From Isoptericola sp. BMS4 (GTDB lineage Bacteria > Actinomycetota > Actinomycetes > Actinomycetales > Cellulomonadaceae), in NCBI RefSeq assembly GCF_011634835.1, contig NZ_SIRP01000001.1, forward strand, positions 2,497,025 to 2,561,024: a stretch of DNA of 64,000 nucleotides, in the 5' to 3' direction. The notes beneath the pieces were generated by a model that saw only the letters and a list, made by a program, of their open reading frames with translations, did not search any database and had not been told where the DNA came from. How positions within the stretch are numbered: the stretch's first letter is position 1; each line of letters starts with the position of its first letter. Position numbers and translations under genes: made by a program. Positions 30,495 to 38,480 of the stretch are shown piece after piece.

Positions 30495-31907
30495 GTGCGC
30501 ACCCGGCTCGCCGTCATCCTGTACGTCCCCCTGCTGCTGGTGCTGACCGTCGTCGGCGCCGCCTACGCGGTGAGCGTGGCGCGCGCCGACCAGCAGGCCG
30601 TCTACCTGGACCGGCTGGCGGACACGAGCTACCTCGCCATCACCGCGCGCCAGTCGCTCGCGGCCGACGACCCGGCCATCGTGTCCGGCGACCTGGGGCG
30701 GTACCAGCAGGTCTACGGGATCGACGCGGCGGTGCTCGACCAGGCGGGCACCACGTGGGCCACCAACGGGCTGGACGTCGCGCAGGTCGACGAGCGCGTG
30801 GCCGCGCTGGCCGGGCGGCGCAGCGAGCTGCGCACGGGCCTGCTGCCGTGGACGGTGCAACGGGTGGTGGTGGCCGAGCCCGTCTTCGACGGCGGCGACC
30901 TCGTGGGTGCCGTCGTCACCGTGTCGGACTCCCAGGACCTCTCGCGCGGGGTGTGGCTGAGCTGGGGCGTGCTCGTGGCGGCCGGCCTCGTGCTGTGCCT
31001 GCTGGTGGTCGTCGTCGCCCACCGCACCGCCGGGTGGGTGCTGCGCCCGGTGGGCGCCGTCGACGCCGCGATGGCCCAGATCGGCGCCGGGCGGCTCGAC
31101 GCCCGCATCCCCCCGGCCACCGGCCCGCCGGAGCTGCGTGCCGTCGTGGCACGGTTCAACGAGATGGCGGCACGCGTCGAGCACCTCATGCACCGCCAGC
31201 AGGACTTCGTGCACAACGCGTCGCACGAGCTGCGCAACCCCCTCAACGCCCTCATGCTCCGCATCGAGGACCTCTCCCTCACCGTGCCGCCGGAGAACGC
31301 CGACGAGGTCGCGCACGTGCGGGCCGAGGCCGCTCGGATGCGCAGCATCCTCGACGCACTGCTGCTCCTGGCCGACGACGTGGACCAGGGCTCCGGGGTG
31401 CGCCCCGTGGACGTCGCCGACCTCGTGGCGCGCCGCGTCGACTCGTGGCGCATGCTCGCCCCCGACCATCCCCTGGTCCTCACTTCCCCGGACGCGGCGC
31501 GGTGGGCGAGGGCCGACCGCACGGCGCTCGAGTGCGCGGTCGACGCCGTGATCGACAACGCCGTGAAGTTCGCGCCCCCCGGCGAGCCGATCGAGGTGTC
31601 CGTCTCCGGGCCGCCGGCAGGGCGGGCGGACGAGCGCGCGGACGGCGTCGTGGAGGTGGCGGTGCGCGACCACGGCCCCGGCGTCCCTCCGGGCCAGCTC
31701 GCGCTGCTCACCGAGCGGTTCTGGCGCGGGCCGGAGCACTCGGCCGTGCGCGGGTCGGGCCTGGGGCTCGCGATCGCCTCCGAGCTGCTCGCGACCGGCG
31801 ACGGCGAGGTCCGCCTCGAGCTGCCCGACGACGGCGGCCTGCGGGTGCGCCTGCGGGTGCCGCACCTGCACCCGCCCACCGACGACCCGCACCCCCTGGA
31901 GGGCTGA
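30495..31907 (+). CDS. Sensor histidine kinase
   Basis: 470 aa. TM1 (about 6-26), an extracytoplasmic region of about 125 aa, TM2 (about 153-176), HAMP (WVLRPVGAVDAAMAQIGAGRLDARI), HisKA with His244 (NASHELRNPLNAL), and HATPase_c with the N box (DNAVKFAPPG), G1 (RDHGPGVP) and G2 (GSGLGLAIASELL). It starts 12 nt after the response regulator. The ligand is unknown; the co-transcribed TAXI receptor is a natural candidate for presenting it. Confidence 0.94.
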   Translation: MRTRLAVILYVPLLLVLTVVGAAYAVSVARADQQAVYLDRLADTSYLAITARQSLAADDPAIVSGDLGRYQQVYGIDAAVLDQAGTTWATNGLDVAQVDERVAALAGRRSELRTGLLPWTVQRVVVAEPVFDGGDLVGAVVTVSDSQDLSRGVWLSWGVLVAAGLVLCLLVVVVAHRTAGWVLRPVGAVDAAMAQIGAGRLDARIPPATGPPELRAVVARFNEMAARVEHLMHRQQDFVHNASHELRNPLNALMLRIEDLSLTVPPENADEVAHVRAEAARMRSILDALLLLADDVDQGSGVRPVDVADLVARRVDSWRMLAPDHPLVLTSPDAARWARADRTALECAVDAVIDNAVKFAPPGEPIEVSVSGPPAGRADERADGVVEVAVRDHGPGVPPGQLALLTERFWRGPEHSAVRGSGLGLAIASELLATGDGEVRLELPDDGGLRVRLRVPHLHPPTDDPHPLEG

Positions 31908-31911
31908 CCCC

Positions 31912-32925
31912 GTGCCACCGTCCCCGTCCCGCCGGCCGGCCCCGCGCCGGGCGCGGCTCGTCACGCTCGCCGCCGCGGCCCTGGCCGTCGCGGTCGCCGC
32001 CGTGCTGGTGGTCTCCGGAGCCCTCGGCGCCCGGCACGACGACCCCTGGGAGGGCGCAGCGCCGGAGCGCCTGACGATCGCGACCGGCGGCACCTCCGGG
32101 ATCTACCACGGGTACGGCGTCGCCGTCGGGGACGTGCTCACGGAGCGCCACGGCATCCCCGTGGAGATCGCCGAGTCGGGCGGCTCGGTCGAGAACCTGC
32201 AGCGGCTCGCGGACGGCTCGGCGCAGGTGGCGTTCAGCGCCGCGGACGCCGTCGCGGACGCCGTCGCGGGCCGCGGGAGCTTCGACGAGCCCGTCGAGGT
32301 GAGCGCCCTGGCCCGTGTCTACGACGACTTCGTGCACCTCGTGGTGCCGGCCGGCTCGTCGATCCGGTCCATCGAGGACCTGCGCGGGCGGACCGTGTCC
32401 CTCGGCGCGCCGGGGTCGGGCACGGCGCTCATCGCCCACCGCCTCCTCGACGTGGCGGACGTCCCCGTCGACCGGATCGACGTCCGCGACCTGGACCTCG
32501 GCCGGTCGATCGCCGCCCTCGGGTCCGGCGACGTCGACGCGTTCTTCTGGTCCGGCGGCCTGCGCACGCCGGGCCTCACCGACCTCGCGGCCGAGACGCC
32601 GATCCGCCTGGTCCCGCTGGGCGACCTCGTGGAGGCGATGCGCGAGCGTCACGGCGGGGGCTACCGGCACGGCATGGTGCCGCAGGGCATGTACGGCGCG
32701 AACGACGAGGTGGCGACCCTCGCGGTGCCGAACTTCCTCGTGGTCCCCACCGACATGCCGGAGCCGGTCGCGCGGACCCTCGTGGCCACCCTCTTCGACG
32801 CCCGCTCGCAGGTGGCGCGCACGGTCCCGGCGGCCGCCCACCTGGACCGGGCCCGGGCGATCTTCACCGAGCCCGTCGGCCTGCACCCGGGGGCGCTGCG
32901 GTACTACCGGGAGACCAAGGAGTGA
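31912..32925 (+). CDS. TAXI-family solute receptor co-transcribed with a two-component system
   Basis: 337 aa. An N-terminal hydrophobic segment (about 16-40) without a lipobox Cys suggests export with a signal anchor or cleaved peptide. The mature domain starts LTIATGGTSGIYHGYG, the TAXI signature, with PVEIAESGGSVENLQRLADG and VSLGAPGSGTALIAHRLL. TAXI proteins normally deliver anions to a fused TRAP permease; none is encoded here, and the gene begins 4 nt after the kinase stop. It therefore looks like a sensory accessory protein. Inference only. Confidence 0.9.
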   Translation: MPPSPSRRPAPRRARLVTLAAAALAVAVAAVLVVSGALGARHDDPWEGAAPERLTIATGGTSGIYHGYGVAVGDVLTERHGIPVEIAESGGSVENLQRLADGSAQVAFSAADAVADAVAGRGSFDEPVEVSALARVYDDFVHLVVPAGSSIRSIEDLRGRTVSLGAPGSGTALIAHRLLDVADVPVDRIDVRDLDLGRSIAALGSGDVDAFFWSGGLRTPGLTDLAAETPIRLVPLGDLVEAMRERHGGGYRHGMVPQGMYGANDEVATLAVPNFLVVPTDMPEPVARTLVATLFDARSQVARTVPAAAHLDRARAIFTEPVGLHPGALRYYRETKE

Positions 32926-32950
32926 GGCGGCGCGGTGCCGGGGCCCCGCG

Positions 32951-34048
32951 TCACGCCCCGTAGGGCTGCGTGGCCGCGCCCACGAGGCGCAGCCGGTGAC
33001 CGACCCCGCCGCGCCACGGGCGCTCGGTGCCCAGGGTGCCCGGGTAGCCGGTGGGGTTGCGCACCTGCCAGCGCCAATGGTCCGTGCACACGTCGACGAG
33101 GCTGCGTGCCGGGCGCCACCCGAGCTCGTCCTCCGCCAGGGACGGGTCCGCGTACGCCACCGCCACGGTGTCGTCCGGGGCCTCCGCGAGCCGGAACGGC
33201 ACACGGCGCCCGGAGACGGACTCGAAGGTGCGCACCAGCTCGAGCACGCTGACCGGGCGCCCGGAGCCCGCGTTCCAGACCGAGAACGGGGGGCCGGGCT
33301 CGCCGAGGACGTCGAGCGCGGCGACGAACGCCTCGGCCAGGTCGTCCACGTGCACGTAGTCCCGCATCGGCGTGCCGTCGGGCGTCGGGTGGTCGCCGCC
33401 GTGCACGTCGAGCCGGTCCCGCAGCCCGAGCGCGACCTGCCCGACCATGCCCAGCAGGCTCCCGGTCCGCACCGGGTGCTCCCCGATCGTGCCCGACGGG
33501 TGCGCCCCGGCCGGAGTGAAGCAGCGCAGCACGCCGACCCGCATGCCCCGCTGCGAGCGCGCCACGTCCGCCAGCACCTGCTCGGTCATGAGGGCCGTCC
33601 GGCCGAACGGGGACTGCGCCCCCGGGCCGTGGTCCTCGGCCGACGGCACCTCGGCGGCCGTACCGTAGACGGCCGACGACGACGCCGCGACGAGCCGCCG
33701 CACGCCGTACCAGACCATGCAGCGCAGCAGCGTGAACGTGGCGCCGAGGTTGGTCTCGTAGTAGTCGAGCGGGCCGTGGGCACGGTGGCCGACGGGCCGA
33801 CGTCCCGCCAGGTGCACGACCGCCGACACACGCTCGGTGTCGAAGATCCGCTCGAGGGCGTCGATGTCGGCCACGTCGGCCACGTGCAGCGGGATCCGGC
33901 GCCCGGTGAGGATCTCGGCCCGCGACACCGCGGCGGAGCTTCCCGTGGAGAGGTCGTCGACCACCACCACGTCGTGCCCCGCCTGCGCGAGCGCCACCAC
34001 CGTGTGAGACCCGACGTACCCCGCGCCTCCGGTCACCAGGATGCGCAT
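32951..34048 (-). CDS. GalE-like extended SDR protein lacking the catalytic Tyr and Lys
   Basis: 365 aa. Overall it is a UDP-glucose 4-epimerase relative: ILVTGGAGYVGSHTVVAL, VVHLAGRRPVGH, PLDYYETNLGATFTLLRCM, SSSAVYG, MRDYVHVDDLAEAFVAALD and WNAGSGRPVSVLEL. At the active site, where GalE has YGxxK, this protein reads PFGRTALM: Tyr is Phe148 and Lys is Ala152. The Ser before the motif is kept. Classical epimerase chemistry should be lost while NAD and nucleotide-sugar binding could remain. It is convergent with the TAXI gene. Confidence 0.9.
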   Translation of the reverse strand: MRILVTGGAGYVGSHTVVALAQAGHDVVVVDDLSTGSSAAVSRAEILTGRRIPLHVADVADIDALERIFDTERVSAVVHLAGRRPVGHRAHGPLDYYETNLGATFTLLRCMVWYGVRRLVAASSSAVYGTAAEVPSAEDHGPGAQSPFGRTALMTEQVLADVARSQRGMRVGVLRCFTPAGAHPSGTIGEHPVRTGSLLGMVGQVALGLRDRLDVHGGDHPTPDGTPMRDYVHVDDLAEAFVAALDVLGEPGPPFSVWNAGSGRPVSVLELVRTFESVSGRRVPFRLAEAPDDTVAVAYADPSLAEDELGWRPARSLVDVCTDHWRWQVRNPTGYPGTLGTERPWRGGVGHRLRLVGAATQPYGA

Positions 34049-34180
34049 CGTCGACCTCTCACCTCAACTCACCTCGACCGACCGGTCCGCCGACGACGAC
34101 GCCCCCCGACGTCGTCGTCGCACCGCCATCATGGCGGGAACGGTGCGCCGGGCGACACCGACTTGAGGTGGACCAGAGGA

Positions 34181-34210
34181 AGCCGGCCGTGCGGCCCGGA
34201 CGGGCCGGCT
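34181..34210 (-). terminator. Terminator of the aspS-GNAT unit
   Basis: AGCCGGCC (34181-34188) and GGCCGGCT (34203-34210) flank a 14-nt loop; the right arm touches the GNAT stop codon. A second hairpin (11-bp arms 34091-34101 / 34110-34120) lies further on, upstream of the GalE-like gene. Confidence 0.55.
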
Positions 34211-35055
34211 CAGGCGCGCCAGCTCTCGAAGTCCTGCCCGAGGACGAACCCGAGGCGCCGGTACACGCGCAGGGCGGCGGCGTTGTGCGCGTACACGCCG
34301 AGGGTGACCGCGCCGGTCTCGGCCACGCCGGCGCGGGCCGCCACCGCGGTCGCCGCCCCCGCCAGGCCCCTGCCGCGCCACGCGGGGTCCGTGCCGATGG
34401 AGCCCAGCACCCACGGCTGCCCGGGCACCCGCCGGGACGCACCGCACACCGCGCGCGCCCGGCCGTCGTCGTCGAGCCAGCCCCACCAGCGCGACCGCGG
34501 CTCGTCCGGGTCGAGCTCCCCGCCCGGGTTCGCCACGGCGAGGCAGTCGGCGGCGACCGACCGGCCGGCGTCGCCGACCAGCTCGGTGACCCGCTCGCCG
34601 CCGTCCGGCACCGGCACGGGCTCCGACACGGAGAACCAGTCCCAGGAGTTCACCGGGTCGTGCAGGAACGGCGCGGGGACGGCGAGCCCGTGCTCGGCCG
34701 CCGCGCGGCGCACGGCCGCGTGGGTGCCGCGCGGCACCGACGTGCGCACCACGGGGGCGAGCCGGTCCGCGGCCTGCAGCAGCAGGCGCGCCGCACCGGC
34801 CGGTGAGCCGACCGCCAGCAGGCTGTGGCCGGCGTCGTCGACCTCCACGGCGAGGGTGTGCTGGCTCCACCGCCAGGCGTCCGTACGCTCGCGCCAGCGC
34901 AGCCGCACCAGCAGGGCGTCGTCGTCGAACCAGACGTGGCTGGCGTCCCACCCGGGCCGCACGTTCTCGGCGGCCACCACCGGGTGGCGCGCCCACCGCG
35001 GCGGGAGCGTCACCCCGGCGAGGGCGACGCTCCCGGCGCCGTGCGCGGCGGTCAC
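34210..35055 (-). CDS. GNAT-family N-acetyltransferase
   Basis: 281 aa. The C-terminal acetyl-CoA motif [26 protein letters not shown] and [17 protein letters not shown] are classic GNAT motifs A and B. The N-terminal half (about 1-130) is divergent, as in two-domain mycothiol-synthase-like GNATs, but I cannot assign a substrate. GTG 35055 overlaps the aspS stop (GTGA). Confidence 0.88.
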   Translation of the reverse strand: MTAAHGAGSVALAGVTLPPRWARHPVVAAENVRPGWDASHVWFDDDALLVRLRWRERTDAWRWSQHTLAVEVDDAGHSLLAVGSPAGAARLLLQAADRLAPVVRTSVPRGTHAAVRRAAAEHGLAVPAPFLHDPVNSWDWFSVSEPVPVPDGGERVTELVGDAGRSVAADCLAVANPGGELDPDEPRSRWWGWLDDDGRARAVCGASRRVPGQPWVLGSIGTDPAWRGRGLAGAATAVAARAGVAETGAVTLGVYAHNAAALRVYRRLGFVLGQDFESWRA

Positions 35056-36836
35056 GCCTGCCGCGCCTCCGGTGGGGCGTCGACCCCGGCCTCCTTGCGC
35101 TGCTCGGGGGTGATGGGCGCCGGTGCGTCCGTGAGCGGGTCGTAGCCGCCGCCCGACTTCGGGAACGCGATGACGTCGCGGATCGACGGCGCGCCCGCGA
35201 GCAGGCCCGCGATGCGGTCCCAGCCGAACGCGATGCCGCCGTGCGGCGGGGCGCCGAACTTGAACGCCTCGAGCAGGAAGCCGAACTTCTCCGCCGCCTC
35301 GTCCGGAGCGATGCCCATGACGTCGAACACGCGCTCCTGGACGTCGCGGCGGTGGATACGGATGGAGCCGCCGCCGATCTCGCTGCCGTTGCACACGATG
35401 TCGTAGGCGTACGCCAGAGCGGCACCCGGGTCGGACTCGAAGGAGTCCAGCCACTCGGGCTTCGGGGAGGTGAACGCGTGGTGCACGGCGGTCCAGGCGG
35501 AGTGCCCGACCGCGACGTCGTCGTCCTCGCCCGTGGGCTTGAACAGCGGCGCGTCCACGACCCACACGAACGACCACGCGTCGTCGCCCTCCAGCCCGTC
35601 GAGCTGGCCCGTGCGCTCCGCGATCTCCAGACGCGCCGCACCCAGCAGGGCGCGGGACGCCGCCGTCTTGCCCGCGGCGAAGAACACCGCGTCGCCGGGC
35701 TGCGCGCCGGTGGCGGCGGCCAGGCCCTCGCGCTCGGCGTCGGACAGGTTCTTGGCCACGGGCCCGCCGAGGGTGCCGTCCTCGGCGTAGGTGACGTACG
35801 CGAGGCCCTTGGCGCCGCGCTGCTTGGCCCACTCCTGCCAGGCGTCGAACTGGCGGCGGGGCTGCGACGCCCCGCCCGGCATGACGACGGCGCCGACGTA
35901 CTCGGCCTGGAACACCCGGAACGGGGTGTCGGCGAAGTAGTCGGTGAGCTCGACCAGCGGGTTGCCGAACCGCAGGTCCGGCTTGTCCGTGCCGTACAGG
36001 CGCATGGCGTCGGCGTAGGTCATGCGCTGGATCGGCGTCGGGACCTGCACGTCGACGAGCTTCCAGATCTCCGCGAGCAGCTCCTCGGTCAGGGCGATGA
36101 CGTCGTCCTGGTCGACGAAGCTCATCTCGACGTCGAGCTGGGTGAACTCCGGCTGCCGGTCGGCGCGGAAGTCCTCGTCCCGGTAGCAGCGCGCGATCTG
36201 GTAGTAGCGCTCCATGCCGCCGACCATGAGCAGCTGCTTGAACAGCTGCGGCGACTGCGGCAGCGCGTACCAGGACCCGGGCGCCAGACGGGCCGGCACC
36301 AGGAAGTCGCGCGCGCCCTCCGGCGTCGAGCGCGTCAGCGTCGGCGTCTCCACCTCGACGAAGTCGTGCGACTCCAGCACCCGGCGCGCCGCCTGGCTCA
36401 GCTTCGAGCGCAGCCGCAGCGCGTGCGCCTGGGAGGGACGGCGCATGTCGAGGTAGCGGTGCTTCAGGCGCGCCTCTTCCCCGATCGTCTCGGTTTCCGC
36501 AAGCGCCGTGGACACCTGGAACGGCAGGGGCGCCGACTCGTTGAGCACGACCACGTCGGACGCGACGACCTCGATCTCGCCCGTGGCGAGGTTCGGGTTG
36601 GCGTTCCCGTCCGGACGCTTGCCGACCTCGCCCGTCACCTGCAGCACGAACTCGGCGCGCAGCGGGTGCGCCACCTCCTCGTCGCGGATGACGACCTGGG
36701 CGATGCCCGAGGCGTCACGCAGGTCGATGAAGGCCACTCCCCCGTGGTCCCGGCGACGATCGACCCACCCGGTGAGGGTGACGGTCTGGCCGATGTGCTC
36801 GGCCCGCAGAGAGCCGGCCTGGTGGGTGCGGAGCAC
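35052..36836 (-). CDS. aspS: Aspartyl-tRNA synthetase (bacterial type)
   Basis: 594 aa. OB-fold anticodon domain ([22 protein letters not shown]), class II motif 2 ([21 protein letters not shown]), the bacterial GAD insertion and motif 3 ([13 protein letters not shown]) are present. GTG 36836 has AAAGGA 7 nt upstream. Whether it also charges tRNA-Asn cannot be told without knowing if gatCAB and asnS exist elsewhere. Confidence 0.98.
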   Translation of the reverse strand: MLRTHQAGSLRAEHIGQTVTLTGWVDRRRDHGGVAFIDLRDASGIAQVVIRDEEVAHPLRAEFVLQVTGEVGKRPDGNANPNLATGEIEVVASDVVVLNESAPLPFQVSTALAETETIGEEARLKHRYLDMRRPSQAHALRLRSKLSQAARRVLESHDFVEVETPTLTRSTPEGARDFLVPARLAPGSWYALPQSPQLFKQLLMVGGMERYYQIARCYRDEDFRADRQPEFTQLDVEMSFVDQDDVIALTEELLAEIWKLVDVQVPTPIQRMTYADAMRLYGTDKPDLRFGNPLVELTDYFADTPFRVFQAEYVGAVVMPGGASQPRRQFDAWQEWAKQRGAKGLAYVTYAEDGTLGGPVAKNLSDAEREGLAAATGAQPGDAVFFAAGKTAASRALLGAARLEIAERTGQLDGLEGDDAWSFVWVVDAPLFKPTGEDDDVAVGHSAWTAVHHAFTSPKPEWLDSFESDPGAALAYAYDIVCNGSEIGGGSIRIHRRDVQERVFDVMGIAPDEAAEKFGFLLEAFKFGAPPHGGIAFGWDRIAGLLAGAPSIRDVIAFPKSGGGYDPLTDAPAPITPEQRKEAGVDAPPEARQA

Positions 36837-36978
36837 GGAGTGTCCTTTCGAACGGGTCGGGGTTCGCCGGTCGTCTCGCGCCGGCAGGGCGCCCACCAGC
36901 CGGTGGCGCGCCTGTGCGAGTCTAGTCGGTGCCGACACCCTGCCCACGAGCGAAATACGCACGACCTCGAGGAGACCC

Positions 36979-37449
36979 ATGCCGCGCCGCATCGCCACCA
37001 CCACCGCCGTCGACCGCGACGAGCTCGTGACGTTCCTGCGCTCGCGGCGCCACGGGATCCTGGTCACGACCCGGGCGGACGGCCGCCCCCAGACCAGCCC
37101 CGTCACGTACGGCATCGACGAGGCCGGGCGCGTGGTCGTCTCGACCTACCCGGAGCGCGCCAAGGTCCGCAACCTGCGCCGCCGGCCCCGGGTGTCGCTC
37201 CTCGCGCTGGGCGACGACTTCGACGACGCCTGGGTCCAGGTCGACGGCACCGCCGAGGTGCTGGACGTCCCCGAGGCCGTGGAGCCGCTCGTCGAGTACT
37301 ACCGCGCCGCGGCCGGGAAGGAGCACCCGGACTGGGACGAGTACCGCGCCGCGATGGTGGAGCAGGGCAAGAGCGTCGTGCGGATCACCGTGGAGGACTG
37401 GGGGCCGGTCGCCACGGGCGGCTTCCCGGCGCGGCTGGCGGACGGCTGA
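36979..37449 (+). CDS. PPOX-class F420-dependent oxidoreductase (TIGR03618-like)
   Basis: 156 aa split barrel: [31 protein letters not shown], then [21 protein letters not shown]. The latter matches the TIGR03618 group that binds F420 in actinobacteria. The start ATG follows CGAGGAGA. Substrate unknown. It is a second family member in this window besides 12830-13348, supporting an F420-making host. Confidence 0.87.
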   Translation: MPRRIATTTAVDRDELVTFLRSRRHGILVTTRADGRPQTSPVTYGIDEAGRVVVSTYPERAKVRNLRRRPRVSLLALGDDFDDAWVQVDGTAEVLDVPEAVEPLVEYYRAAAGKEHPDWDEYRAAMVEQGKSVVRITVEDWGPVATGGFPARLADG

Positions 37450-37527
37450 CGCGCCCGTCGCCTCCCGGGTGTGCGCGACGCGCGGCGACGGCGCCGGCTC
37501 GCCTGCCGAGACGAGCGCCTCGGAGTC

Positions 37528-37556
37528 TTGTGGGCGGCCACCAGAGGCTCTAGTGT
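37528..37556 (+). promoter_or_regulatory. Promoter of the ykoEDC transcript
   Basis: TTGTGG (37528-37533), a 17-bp spacer and TAGTGT (37551-37556) place the start near 37563, directly before the riboswitch. Confidence 0.65.
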
Positions 37557-37566
37557 CGCGGGCACA

Positions 37567-37670
37567 GCCCCCGGGGAGCGCCAGAGCGCTGAGAGTGCGG
37601 CCGGACGGACCTCGTCTACCCGCAGACCCGTGGAACCTGATCTGGTTCGTGCCAGCGAAGGGAGCAGGGC
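37567..37670 (+). promoter_or_regulatory. TPP riboswitch (THI element)
   Basis: Conserved aptamer parts are in order: GGGGAGC (37573-37579), CTGAGAG (37589-37595), GACCCGT (37625-37631), GAACCTGATCTGG (37633-37645) and GCCAGCGAAGGGAG (37651-37664). The outer P1 pairs GCCC (37567-37570) with GGGC (37667-37670). TPP binding should switch off the thiamin-precursor transporter downstream. Confidence 0.95.
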
Positions 37671-37705
37671 GGTTCGTGCCGTCCCGCGTGTCGTCGTGCT
37701 CGCGC

Positions 37706-37739
37706 GACGGCGCCCGGGCCCCGGGCGGGCCCGTCTTCT
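37706..37739 (+). terminator. Candidate intrinsic terminator of the TPP riboswitch
   Basis: GACGG-CGCCCGG-GCC-CCGGGCG-GGC-CCGTC followed by TTCT forms a 12-bp interrupted stem about 35 nt after the aptamer. The Shine-Dalgarno of ykoE (AGGAGG) is a further 30 nt on and outside it. The rest of the 37450-37775 gap holds only the promoter and aptamer. Confidence 0.55.
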
Positions 37740-37775
37740 GCGTGTCCACCGTGGGGCCCGACGCAGGAGGACCTC

Positions 37776-38480
37776 GTGGCCGAGCCGACCGACAAGCAGA
37801 CCGCACCCCGGACCGCACAGCAGACCGAGCGCCCCACCGGGCACGGCACCGCCCCGCACCCCGCCGCCCCTTCTCCCGACGCACCGGTCCGCCCGGACCG
37901 TCCGGGCGGCCGCGCCCGTCGCTCCGGGCTGCACGCCACGGTGCTCATGGCCGTCCTGGCGGTGGTGTTCGGGTTCGTCTTCTGGGTGGCCGACCAGGTG
38001 TACGCGCCGCTGATGCTGGCGCTCGGCCCGTTCGGCGGCTTCGCGGACGCCGTCCTGGGCGGGGCGTGGATCGTGGTCGCGCCCCTCGCGCTGTTCATCC
38101 TGCGCCGCCCCGGGGCCGGCGTCCTCGCCGAGGTGCTCGCCGCCGGCGCCGAGCTGGTCGTCTTCGGCTCGCCGTTCGGGCCCATGGTCCTGGTCTCCGG
38201 CCTGGTGCAGGGCGTCGGGGCCGAGCTGGCGTTCACGCTCACCCGGTACCGCCGCTGGGGCTGGGGCACGTTCGCCCTCTCGGGGGTCACCGCCGCCGTG
38301 GTCACCTACGCCTACCAGTCGTTCGCGTTCGGGTACCTCGGCCAGGACCTGTACCTGCTGCGCTTCGCCGTGCTCGTGGTCTCCTGCGTGCTGCTGTCCG
38401 GCCTGGCGGCCCGGGTCCTCGGCCTGGCCCTGCTGCGCACCGGCGTGCTGGACAACTACGCCGTGGGCCGGCTCGCGTGA
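37776..38480 (+). CDS. ykoE: ECF transporter S component for thiamin precursor (YkoE type)
   Basis: 234 aa. A disordered 50-aa N-terminus rich in Pro, Thr and Ala is followed by about five to six transmembrane helices. FADAVLGGAWIVVAPLALFILRR and EVLAAGAELVVFGSPFG are typical of YkoE. GTG 37776 follows AGGAGG. The TPP riboswitch and the linked ATPase and permease show it takes up thiamin or hydroxymethylpyrimidine. Confidence 0.92.
   Translation: MAEPTDKQTAPRTAQQTERPTGHGTAPHPAAPSPDAPVRPDRPGGRARRSGLHATVLMAVLAVVFGFVFWVADQVYAPLMLALGPFGGFADAVLGGAWIVVAPLALFILRRPGAGVLAEVLAAGAELVVFGSPFGPMVLVSGLVQGVGAELAFTLTRYRRWGWGTFALSGVTAAVVTYAYQSFAFGYLGQDLYLLRFAVLVVSCVLLSGLAARVLGLALLRTGVLDNYAVGRLA

Noticed and set aside
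34060..34170. CACCTCAA and TTGAGGTG words about 100 bp apart upstream of the GalE-like gene, resembling half SoxR boxes
   Set aside because: Too far apart and only half-site similarity; not the 18-bp arrangement seen at 8872-8889.
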